A DNA stretch of 11,920 bases from JBOGED01 sp050743625 (GTDB lineage: Bacteria > Actinomycetota > Nitriliruptoria > Euzebyales > Egibacteraceae): assembly GCA_050743625.1 (NCBI GenBank), contig JBOGED010000545.1, positions 1 through 11,920 of the forward strand, read 5' to 3'. Position numbers and translations under genes: made by a program. This document shows, piece by piece, positions 1 through 6,182 of the stretch (positions are counted from its first letter, which is position 1; every line of letters begins with the position of its first letter). Below the pieces are notes generated by a model. That model was given only the letters and a program-made list of their open reading frames with translations. It did no database searches and was not told where the DNA came from.

Positions 1-392
1 CGGCAGGGCGAGTGTGCGATTACGGGTGGATGCGCCCGAGCAGGCACATCACGCCGCGAACGCCGCGAGGCGAGCGGGCGAATGGTTGCGGTCGGAAACA
101 GCAACGTTATTTATGCCCAGCCCCTAAAGGCCGCGCTCGGTCCTGCACTGAGATGAGAATCGGCTACATGCCGCCCGGTTTGCCGGGTTCGCGCCAGTTG
201 GTTGGTGACCTATTCCTGCACAGTAGCGCCCGGCGCTTCGTTCGGTGCCCTCGCTCGAGCGCGGAAAGGTCGCGGGATGCCTGGTTGCCGGATTCTCATT
301 CTCCGGAGCGGCGGCGCAAGCCGGCATGAGCTGCTGTGCAGGAGTAGTCCGGGTGCCGGGTGGCCGGCGACCCATCTGGTATCGTGTGGCTT
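1..392. other. Gene-poor region upstream of secG
   Basis: I see no complete gene here. One plus-strand frame is open from base 2 to a TAA at 125-127 and would give about 41 alanine- and arginine-rich residues ending in LFMPSP. It could be the C-terminus of a gene starting outside the window, but its third-position GC is lower than in the clear genes and I do not recognise it. The other open frames in both directions have erratic, arginine- and cysteine-rich translations and look non-coding. Several short perfect hairpins are visible: CGCC/GGCG around a GCGA loop (61-72), CCCGG/CCGGG (174-187), AGCGC/GCGCT (225-237), CGGC/GCCG around a GCAA loop (312-323), plus the palindrome CGCTCGAGCG (252-261). 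No tRNA, RNase P RNA, SRP RNA or tmRNA signature was found by eye. Confidence 0.5.
377..385 (+). promoter_or_regulatory. Extended -10 promoter element for a leaderless secG
   Basis: TGG-TATCGT fits an extended -10 element (TGn followed by TAnnnT). Seven bases later comes the GTG at 393, the distance at which transcription normally starts, so the mRNA may begin at the start codon. No good -35 hexamer is seen 17 bases upstream, which an extended -10 can tolerate. No Shine-Dalgarno sequence precedes that GTG. This is a by-eye inference. Confidence 0.4.
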
Positions 393-629
393 GTGAATAT
401 CCTCACCGCGGTGCTCGTTGTGGTGCACCTGATCGTATCGGTCTCGCTGATCCTGCTCATCCTGATGAAGGCGGGTGGCGGGGGTGGGCTGTCGGACATG
501 TTCGGCGGTGGCTCAATCAGTAGCCTCTCGGGATCGACCCTTGCGGAGAAGAACCTCAGCCGCATCACGGCGATCACCGGTGTGATATTCGCGGCTACCA
601 CGGTGGTGCTCGCGCTCCGGCTGGTGTGA
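393..629 (+). CDS. secG: SecG, protein-export membrane subunit
   Basis: SecG is the small accessory subunit of the SecYEG translocon in the cytoplasmic membrane and supports SecA-driven export. The 78-residue protein has two hydrophobic helices (about 3-24 and 58-77) joined by a glycine-rich cytoplasmic loop, GGGGGLSDMFGGG (residues 28-40). This is followed by SSLSGSTLAEKNLSRIT, the family's most conserved segment. Seventy-eight residues matches typical actinobacterial SecG length. I chose the GTG at 393 because the first helix begins at once there and a -10-like element sits seven bases upstream. The same frame is open from a GTG at 360, which would add 11 residues that are not family-like. 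The stop codon overlaps the start of the next gene. The glycolytic genes often found upstream of secG are not in view. Confidence 0.93.
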   Translation: MNILTAVLVVVHLIVSVSLILLILMKAGGGGGLSDMFGGGSISSLSGSTLAEKNLSRITAITGVIFAATTVVLALRLV

Positions 630-2284
630 CGAGACGCCCGGCGGCGATACTGCTCGCACTGGCGCTCGTCGTTGCGAGCTGCGGCTCGGATGCCAATAGC
701 CCCGCACTGATCGCGCCTCCGGCGGAGCCCCCCACGGAGCTTGAGGCTCCAGCAGCCTCGGGCACCTTCCGATACGCAATACAGGAGCCATCGGCCATCG
801 TGCCGCCCGCGGCTACCGAGCCGAGCGGTTTGGCGGTGGTGGATGCGCTGTTTGACTCGCTCACGGCGTACGACCGCACGCTGCGCGTCGTGCCCGCGGC
901 AGCGGAGTCGTGGTCGGCCGTGCAACCCGATCTCTGGACGTTCACGTTGCGCGCCGCCGCGACGTTCCATGACGGGAGGCCGGTGACCGCTGCGGACTTC
1001 AAGTTCGCGTGGGAGCAGGCCGTCCGTGACGACGTGGCCGGCTATCACCTGCGAGACGTCGAAGGATACGATGCGTTGCGGTCCGGAGCTGCAACTGAGC
1101 TGGCAGGCGTCTCGGTCGTCGACGAGCTGACCTTGCAGGTGCAGCTTTCCCACCCAGGCGCGGATTTTCCCGCAATCGTCGCGCACCCCGCCCTTGGTCC
1201 TGTCAGCCGCGCCGCATGGGAGGCGGGCAGCGCCGCCTACCGTGAGCGGCCGATCGGCAACGGGCCGTTCAAGATGGAAGGGACATGGGAGCATGGGCAG
1301 TTCATCCGCCTCGCTCGCTTCGACGGGTGGGCGGGCGGGACGGTGGCGTCCGTGGACGAGGTGCTGTTCCGGATCTCGGACCCCGACACCGCCTACCTCG
1401 GCTTCCAGCAGGGACGCTTCGACTTCGCGCCGGTCCCGGCGGGCGCGCTCGCCGAGGCGGCGCAGGACTTCCCTCCGACGTCCTCTGACGGCTATCAGGG
1501 GCCGGGCCTGTTGCTGGGCCCAGAGCCCACGCTGTATTTCCTAGGATTCAACGTCACCCAGCCTCCCTTTGACGACGTGGAGGTCCGGCGTGCGGTAAGC
1601 ATGGCGATCGACCGGTCGGCGCTGCGCATCGAAACGCTGGAAGGCAACGTCTCGGTCGCTCGGTCGGTGGTGCCACCGCCGATTCCGGGCACCCGGGACC
1701 TCGTCTGCGGCGCCTGTGCGTTCGACCCCGCGCAAGCCCGCAGGATCTTCTCGGAGCGGCGGATCACTACGCTCGACGCGTGGTTCAACCGCGGCGGAGG
1801 GCATGAGCGGCTCGCCGAGCGGATCGAATCCGACCTGGCCGCGGTAGGGGTCCAAGTAATGCTGCGGTCTGAGCCCTCGCTCCCGGAGGGATCGTTCGGC
1901 GCCTACCTTGACGTGCTCGCCTCCGGTCAGGCCGGATTGTTCCGGTTCGGCTGGACGACGGAGTACCCGACCATGGACGCCGCCCTCTGGCCGTTGTTCC
2001 ACTCGGCGGCGACCCCTTCCAACGGTGGCCAGAACTACATGCGCTATGCCAATGCCGAGGTCGACTCCCTCATCGACCTCGCACGCTCCACGCTCGACGC
2101 GACCGCTCGCCGGGCGCTGTACCAGCAAGCCGAGGACTTAGCCCTAGGGCACGATCAGGCGATAGTCCCGCTCTTCACCTATCATCACCGCGCGGTGGTC
2201 TCGCAGCGCGTCAACAACTTGGAGTTCAGTCCCTTCGGCCTCGTGAACCTGCCGCAGATCACGCTCGAGCCTGCGCCTGCGTGA
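626..2284 (+). CDS. Family-5 ABC transporter substrate-binding lipoprotein (peptide/nickel type), SBP1
   Basis: Probable extracellular solute-binding component of an oligopeptide-, dipeptide- or nickel-type ABC importer (SBP_bac_5 family). The N-terminus is a lipoprotein signal: MTRRP, a hydrophobic stretch 6-17, and a lipobox VASC with the lipidated Cys at residue 19, followed by a linker rich in Ala, Pro and Glu. Family landmarks are WTFTLRAAATFHDGRPVTA (104-122), GNGPFKMEG (211-219), VRRAVSMAIDR (320-330) and the C-terminal YQQAEDLALGHDQAIVPLF (499-517). Length, 552 residues, is normal. C361 and C364 (CGAC) match in position a Cys pair in the second binding protein of this window. The GTG start overlaps the secG stop (GTGA) with no clear Shine-Dalgarno, suggesting translational coupling. 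No permease or ATPase follows on this strand, so its partner transporter is unknown; the OppB/OppC pair on the other strand is a candidate. Substrate cannot be read from sequence. Confidence 0.9.
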   Translation: MTRRPAAILLALALVVASCGSDANSPALIAPPAEPPTELEAPAASGTFRYAIQEPSAIVPPAATEPSGLAVVDALFDSLTAYDRTLRVVPAAAESWSAVQPDLWTFTLRAAATFHDGRPVTAADFKFAWEQAVRDDVAGYHLRDVEGYDALRSGAATELAGVSVVDELTLQVQLSHPGADFPAIVAHPALGPVSRAAWEAGSAAYRERPIGNGPFKMEGTWEHGQFIRLARFDGWAGGTVASVDEVLFRISDPDTAYLGFQQGRFDFAPVPAGALAEAAQDFPPTSSDGYQGPGLLLGPEPTLYFLGFNVTQPPFDDVEVRRAVSMAIDRSALRIETLEGNVSVARSVVPPPIPGTRDLVCGACAFDPAQARRIFSERRITTLDAWFNRGGGHERLAERIESDLAAVGVQVMLRSEPSLPEGSFGAYLDVLASGQAGLFRFGWTTEYPTMDAALWPLFHSAATPSNGGQNYMRYANAEVDSLIDLARSTLDATARRALYQQAEDLALGHDQAIVPLFTYHHRAVVSQRVNNLEFSPFGLVNLPQITLEPAPA

Positions 2285-2321
2285 AGCGGATCGCTGGCTG
2301 GCGTGCTTCAATGGTGAACTG

Positions 2322-2579
2322 ATGGGACTCATCGCGTTCTTGATTCTGGGTCTGCTCGCTGGCGCGATCGCCAAGGCGTTCCTGCCGGGGCGAGACCCCG
2401 GCGGCCTGATCGTGACGATGGCGATCGGAGTGGTCGGATCGCTGCTTGGCGGGTTCTTGGCGGCCCGGCTGTTTGACGTCAACGTCACGCGCCAGTTCTT
2501 CGACCTCAGCACGTGGGTCACGGCGGTAGCTGGCTCGCTGGTCGTCCTGCTGATCTACCGCGCGGTCGTCCGCCGCTGA
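2322..2579 (+). CDS. GlsB/YeaQ/YmgE-family small membrane protein
   Basis: An 85-residue, very hydrophobic protein with three predicted membrane helices (about 3-20, 28-50 and 64-81). The glycine-rich pattern GLLAGAIAKAFLPGRDPGG, followed by TMAIGVVGSLLGGFLAARLF, is the signature of the family annotated as transglycosylase-associated or stress-response membrane proteins (GlsB, YeaQ, YmgE). The biochemical role of the family is not well established, so I assign only the family. The ATG is preceded by GGTGA at 2313-2317, a weak ribosome binding site. The gap to the preceding binding-protein gene is 37 bases, so it may be the third gene of the secG transcript. It converges on the oppC-type permease gene with only 15 bases between stop codons. 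Confidence 0.85.
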   Translation: MGLIAFLILGLLAGAIAKAFLPGRDPGGLIVTMAIGVVGSLLGGFLAARLFDVNVTRQFFDLSTWVTAVAGSLVVLLIYRAVVRR

Positions 2580-2600
2580 CCCTGGCCAAAGGCCTTAGCG
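2574..2600. terminator. Possible bidirectional terminator hairpin over both stop codons
   Basis: CGCTGA (2574-2579) can pair with TTAGCG (2595-2600) using one G-U pair. Inside this, GGCC (2584-2587) pairs with GGCC (2591-2594) around an AAA loop, leaving a four-base bulge on one side. The hairpin contains the stop codons of both converging genes. No T-run follows on either strand, so intrinsic termination would be weak. Confidence 0.3.
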
Positions 2601-3446
2601 CAGCTTGGGGTCGAAGGCGTCGCGAAGCGCGTCGCCCATCAGGATGAACGAGAAGATCGTCGCCGACAGGAACAGGCTGGGGAACAGCAGCAGGTGAGGG
2701 GCTTGGAGCAGGCGGTCCTCGGCGGCCTCTAGCTGGAGTCCCCACGAGATCGCGGGAGGCTGCAGCCCGACACCGAGAAACGTGAGGGCAGCCTCGGCGG
2801 AGATAGCGATGCCGACGAAGATCGTCGCGTACACGACGACCGGGGCGATCGCGTTCGGCAGGATGTGGCGGCGCATGATCCGCAGGTCGCCCGCACCCAT
2901 CGCTCGCGCGGCATCGACATAGTCGGCTTGGGCAGCCGAAAGTACGGCGGACCGCATCAACCTGAGCATCGCCGGCCATCCCAGCAGGGTGAGAACGAGC
3001 GCGACCTCTCCGATTCCCCTGCGCTGCAAGGCGCTGAGCAGGACAATACCGCCGAGAATCGTGGGAACCGCGAACCACACGTCGGTGATCCTCGCGACGA
3101 CCGCGTCAACCACCCCGCCGTAGTAGCCAGAGAGGCTTCCCCCGACGACGGCGATGAGCGTCGCGCCGATGACGGTGAGCAGACCGATGCTCACCGAGGT
3201 TCGAGCCCCGTAGAGCACCCGGGTGTAGTAGTCGCAGCCGAGGGTGTCGAACCCGAAGGGATGCCCAGGGGATGGCCGGCCGAGAAAGTGCTCGGACAGC
3301 GAGCAGTCGTAGGGGAGGATGCTCGTGAACCGCTGCGGCGCGCTCGCGATCACCACGATCACCAGGATGAGCACCCCCGAGACGAGGAACTTTGGGTTGC
3401 GGCGAAGCTCGAGCCACGCGTCCCTGGCGAGGTTCGCCTCAGTCAT
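2595..3446 (-). CDS. ABC transporter permease, OppC/DppC type
   Basis: Inner-membrane permease of a peptide- or nickel-type importer. The 283-residue protein has the OppC layout: a cytoplasmic N-terminus (RDAWLELRRNPKF), a first helix at about 20-37, a long outer loop with HPFGFDTLGCDYYTRVLYGARTS (62-84), then five more hydrophobic segments. The EAA-type loop that contacts the ATPase is DYVDAARAMGAGDLRIMRRH (175-194), followed by ILPNA. C48 and C71 both lie in the outer loop and could form a disulfide. The ATG at 3446 lies eight bases inside the end of the upstream permease gene, so the two are very likely translated together. It is the last gene of its unit, and no OppD/OppF-type ATPase follows before the converging plus-strand gene. 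Peptide versus nickel or other substrate cannot be decided. Confidence 0.93.
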   Translation of the reverse strand: MTEANLARDAWLELRRNPKFLVSGVLILVIVVIASAPQRFTSILPYDCSLSEHFLGRPSPGHPFGFDTLGCDYYTRVLYGARTSVSIGLLTVIGATLIAVVGGSLSGYYGGVVDAVVARITDVWFAVPTILGGIVLLSALQRRGIGEVALVLTLLGWPAMLRLMRSAVLSAAQADYVDAARAMGAGDLRIMRRHILPNAIAPVVVYATIFVGIAISAEAALTFLGVGLQPPAISWGLQLEAAEDRLLQAPHLLLFPSLFLSATIFSFILMGDALRDAFDPKLR

Positions 3447-4362
3447 AGCGGATCCTCGGGTCGAGGAGGGCGTAGCACAGGTCGACGATCAGGCTCGAGA
3501 CCATGAAGACGATCACGAGGAGGGTCACGATCCCCACGACGACGGGGTTCTCTTGCTGTGCGACCGCGTCGAAGATCGCTCGGCCGATCCCCGGGACGTT
3601 GAAGACTCCCTCGGTGATGATCGCCCCACCCATCAACGTGCCGAGGTCGGCGCCGAGGAACGTGACGACCGGGATCAGCGAGTTGCGGAGGGCGTGCCGG
3701 CCGACCACGCGCCGCCTGGACAGGCCTTTCGCCATGGCCGTCCGGATGTAGTCCGCGCGCAGGTTCTCGACCAGGCTCGCGCGGACCAGTCGCGCGACAT
3801 AGGCGAGCGAGGTCGCGCCGAGCATCATCCCCGGCATCACATAGCTGGGCCACCCTGCGCGGATCCCCGCCACGGGCAGCCATCCCAGCTCGACGCCGAC
3901 GACCAGCTGCGCGGTGTACCCCAGGACGAAGACCGGGATCGAGATGACCGCGGTGGTCGAGACCAGCACGAGGCTGTCGAGAAAGGATCCCCGCCGCAGC
4001 GCGGCCACCAGCCCGGCGACCAGGCCGAGCGCCAGCTCGAACACGAACGCGATCCCCGCGAGCCTCAGCGTCACGGGGAACCGCTCCGCCACGATCTCCA
4101 CGACCTGCCGGCCGCGGAAGTCCTCGCCGAGGTCGCCCCGCAGCACCCCGCCGATGTACTTCCCGTACTGGACGGGCAACGGATCGTCGAGGTGATAGCG
4201 GTCACGCAGGATGCTGATCGCCGACTCGGGGATCGGACGTTCGCCGAACAGCGCGAGAATCGGATCGCCCGGGAGCGCGAACATCATCGCATAGATCAGG
4301 AAGGTGGCCCCGAAGAAGACGGGTACCAGCTGGAGCAACCGTCGCCCGGCGTAGCGGCGCAT
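3439..4362 (-). CDS. ABC transporter permease, OppB/DppB type
   Basis: First permease of the pair. The 307-residue protein begins MRRYAGRRLLQLVPVFFGATFLIY, the usual OppB start with one helix at about 9-29 running into LPGDP. It then has a large outer loop (RYHLDDPLPVQYGKYIGG, 55-72; GDLGEDF, 76-82) and five further helices. The EAA loop is DYIRTAMAKGLSRRRVVGRH (204-223), followed by ALRNSLIP. The segment AIITEGVFNVPGIGRAIFDA (247-266) is strongly family-conserved. The end overlaps the oppC-type start by eight bases. Upstream, 148 bases separate it from the binding-protein gene; this gap holds a diverged copy of the 80-base repeat. No strong Shine-Dalgarno is seen before the ATG at 4362. Confidence 0.93.
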   Translation of the reverse strand: MRRYAGRRLLQLVPVFFGATFLIYAMMFALPGDPILALFGERPIPESAISILRDRYHLDDPLPVQYGKYIGGVLRGDLGEDFRGRQVVEIVAERFPVTLRLAGIAFVFELALGLVAGLVAALRRGSFLDSLVLVSTTAVISIPVFVLGYTAQLVVGVELGWLPVAGIRAGWPSYVMPGMMLGATSLAYVARLVRASLVENLRADYIRTAMAKGLSRRRVVGRHALRNSLIPVVTFLGADLGTLMGGAIITEGVFNVPGIGRAIFDAVAQQENPVVVGIVTLLVIVFMVSSLIVDLCYALLDPRIRYD

Positions 4363-4420
4363 CGTCAGGCGCTTGCCACGATCGGATCGCCAACTTTTCG
4401 TCGATTTGTTGGTGAGCTAT

Positions 4421-4500
4421 TCCTTGGGTCTGGAGCGGTGAGGCATCGTGGGCGCATGCGTCGGCGGCCTCGCGGGCTCCTCCCCGGTGGTTCGTGCATC
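4421..4500 (+). repeat. Intergenic 80-base repeat, diverged copy C
   Basis: By hand alignment, the first 44 bases match repeat copy B (8481-8524) at 38 positions and the last 15 match 8546-8560 at 13. The middle 21 bases have diverged. Total length, 80 bases, is identical to copy B. It lies between the minus-strand binding-protein gene (stop at 4511) and the oppB-type gene, oriented as the copies near recQ. It holds two nested inverted repeats: GGAGC (4432-4436) with GCTCC (4476-4480), and GAGGC (4440-4444) with GCCTC (4467-4471). Function is unknown; a terminator or mobile REP-like element is possible. Confidence 0.75.
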
Positions 4501-4510
4501 CAGATCTAGG

Positions 4511-6163
4511 CTACATGACGACGATGTCCGCCTTGTTCACGTGCTCGTACGGGTCGACGAAGACGTTGTCCACCCGCTCGGACCATGAGGTGGCCCACAC
4601 GTCGAAGAACAGCGGTATCGCTGGCATATCCTGGATCAGCAGGTCCTCGGCCTGGTGGTAGAAGCCGAGGCCGTCGGAGATGGTGCCCGCCGCGTTGCCA
4701 CGCTGTAGGGCCGCGTCGAATGCGGGATTCGAGTAGTACGTGTAGTTGGACGACCCTCCGGTGCCGAAGACCGGCTGGAGGTAGTTCTGCGGGCTCGGAT
4801 AGTCCATCACCCACGCCGAGCGGAACGGGCCATTGATGCCCTTGTCCTGCTCGCGGTCGAGCAGCTCCGCGAACAACAGCGGCTCGAAGCGGATGTCCTG
4901 GATGCCGAGATGCTGGCGGAGCTGGTTGCCGATCGCCTCCATCCAGGTCGCATGGTCGCCATCGGAGTTGAACCACAGGACCAGCTCGTCCTGCCAGCCG
5001 CCGGCCCGCTCGAGGAGCTGACGGGCGCGCTCGGGGTTGAACTCGCACCACTCGCCGCAGGCCCCTTCACGGTACCCGGGCACGACCGGTGAGACGAAGC
5101 TGTCCGCGGGCACCGAGTCGGGCTTCACCGTGCGCGTGAGCGCCTCGCGGTCGATCGCCATCGAGAACGCTCTCCGCAGGTTTGGGTCCGCGAAGCGAGG
5201 GTCGTACGTCGGGAACCCGAGGTAGGTCCACCCGGAGCCGGGGAACTCGGCGAACCGGCCGTCGAGCCGTTGGGCGGCGGTGGGGATCTGCGCCCGAGGG
5301 GTCCGGTCGATGATGTCGAGGTTGCCAGCCTGCAGGTCGGTGAACGCCGTCTCGATACTCGCGTAGATCTGGAAGTTCACCGCCGCGGCATTCGCCGGCT
5401 TCCCGGCATACCCGGTGTAGCGAGTCACTCGGACCGACTGGTTGTGAATCCACGCTCCGTCCATCTTGAAGGGGCCATCACCGATGGGCGCGGTATTGAA
5501 CGCCTCAGGGTCCGAGTAGAAGGCTTCAGGAAGTGGATAGAACGCCGTGTAGCCGAGCGTCAGTGGGAACTGGCTGAACGGCGCGGACAACCTCACCTCG
5601 ATCGTCCGCTCGTCGACAGCGCGCAGCCCGCTCATACGCTCGGATACCGGCGGGGACGCGTCGCAGTCGAGCTCGCCCGCGGCGCCTCTGCCGCACTGGA
5701 GGTCCGCGAAGCCCTCGATGTTGGCGAAGAAGGATGCGTTGTTCTGCGCGCTTGGCGCATGCGCGCCGTAGTTCCACGCGTCGACGTACGACTGGGCGTT
5801 GACCGGTGTGCCGTCGTGGAAGGTCCAGCCGTCCTTCAGCGTGATGGTCCACGTCTGCTGATCGCGGGAGGTGATGGACTCCGCATGCGCTCGTGGCGCG
5901 TCCTCGCCCATCAGGATGGGCTCCTCGGTGTTAGCGGTGTCGTACTGGACCAGCGGGCTGAACAACGCGGTGAGAACCTCTGAGCTGCAGCTTTGGTTTG
6001 CGTTCCCCGGCGTCAGCCCCCTCGGCTCGCAGATGAACACCGAGAACTCGCCACCCCGCGCGAGCGGTACCCCCTCACCCGATCGCTGGCCCCCGCCACA
6101 TGCGCTGGCGGCCAACGCGACCGCGACGAGCGCCACGCCGACCCGATGACCCTTGCGCCTCAT
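4511..6163 (-). CDS. Family-5 ABC transporter substrate-binding lipoprotein, SBP2
   Basis: Probable substrate-binding component for the OppB/OppC-type permeases encoded after it. With the start at 6163 it has 550 residues. MRRKGHR is followed by a hydrophobic stretch 8-19 and the lipobox ASAC, with the lipidated Cys at 22. SBP_bac_5 landmarks are LFSPLVQYD (67-75), WTITLKDGWTFHDGTPVNA (105-123), IGDGPFKMDG (227-236), LRRAFSMAIDREALT (329-343) and YHQAEDLLIQDMPAIPLFF (502-520). Six further cysteines fall in close pairs (45/59, 157/167, 369/373), suggesting disulfides in an exported protein. The frame is open back to 6250, but the 6163 start is preferred: a strong GGAGGAG sits five bases upstream and the signal peptide then begins correctly; the longer start would overlap ppk. 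It follows ppk by 19 bases. It is a paralog of SBP1, sharing the same blocks in order. Confidence 0.92.
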   Translation of the reverse strand: MRRKGHRVGVALVAVALAASACGGGQRSGEGVPLARGGEFSVFICEPRGLTPGNANQSCSSEVLTALFSPLVQYDTANTEEPILMGEDAPRAHAESITSRDQQTWTITLKDGWTFHDGTPVNAQSYVDAWNYGAHAPSAQNNASFFANIEGFADLQCGRGAAGELDCDASPPVSERMSGLRAVDERTIEVRLSAPFSQFPLTLGYTAFYPLPEAFYSDPEAFNTAPIGDGPFKMDGAWIHNQSVRVTRYTGYAGKPANAAAVNFQIYASIETAFTDLQAGNLDIIDRTPRAQIPTAAQRLDGRFAEFPGSGWTYLGFPTYDPRFADPNLRRAFSMAIDREALTRTVKPDSVPADSFVSPVVPGYREGACGEWCEFNPERARQLLERAGGWQDELVLWFNSDGDHATWMEAIGNQLRQHLGIQDIRFEPLLFAELLDREQDKGINGPFRSAWVMDYPSPQNYLQPVFGTGGSSNYTYYSNPAFDAALQRGNAAGTISDGLGFYHQAEDLLIQDMPAIPLFFDVWATSWSERVDNVFVDPYEHVNKADIVVM

Positions 6164-6168
6164 CCGTT

Positions 6169-6175
6169 CTCCTCC
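6169..6175 (-). promoter_or_regulatory. Strong Shine-Dalgarno for SBP2, decides its start
   Basis: GGAGGAG on the minus strand lies five bases before the ATG at 6163, within the 19-base gap after the ppk stop. It is the best ribosome binding site in the window and supports the 6163 start over the in-frame upstream one. A strong site next to a weaker one for ppk suggests the binding protein is made in excess of the kinase. Confidence 0.8.
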
Positions 6176-6182
6176 GCCAACC

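Noticed and set aside
150..260. tRNA or RNase P RNA in the secG upstream region
   Set aside because: A GGTTCG at 186-191 recalls a T-loop but no acceptor, anticodon or D-arm fits around it. The conserved RNase P and SRP RNA motifs are absent.
360..392. Longer SecG from the GTG at 360
   Set aside because: Kept only as an alternative: it adds 11 residues before the first helix and overlaps a good extended -10 element.
296..1294. Minus-strand open frame opposite secG and SBP1
   Set aside because: Arg- and Cys-rich, no recognisable motif, and it runs through two clear plus-strand genes.
3319..4509. Long plus-strand open frame (about 396 codons) opposite the two permease genes
   Set aside because: Its translation is a run of Asp, Arg, His and Glu with no hydrophobic core, as expected from the complement of GC-rich membrane-protein codons. 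The opposite strand encodes two well-recognised permeases.
5270..5983. Plus-strand open frame opposite SBP2
   Set aside because: A valine- and arginine-rich antisense shadow of a clear binding-protein gene.
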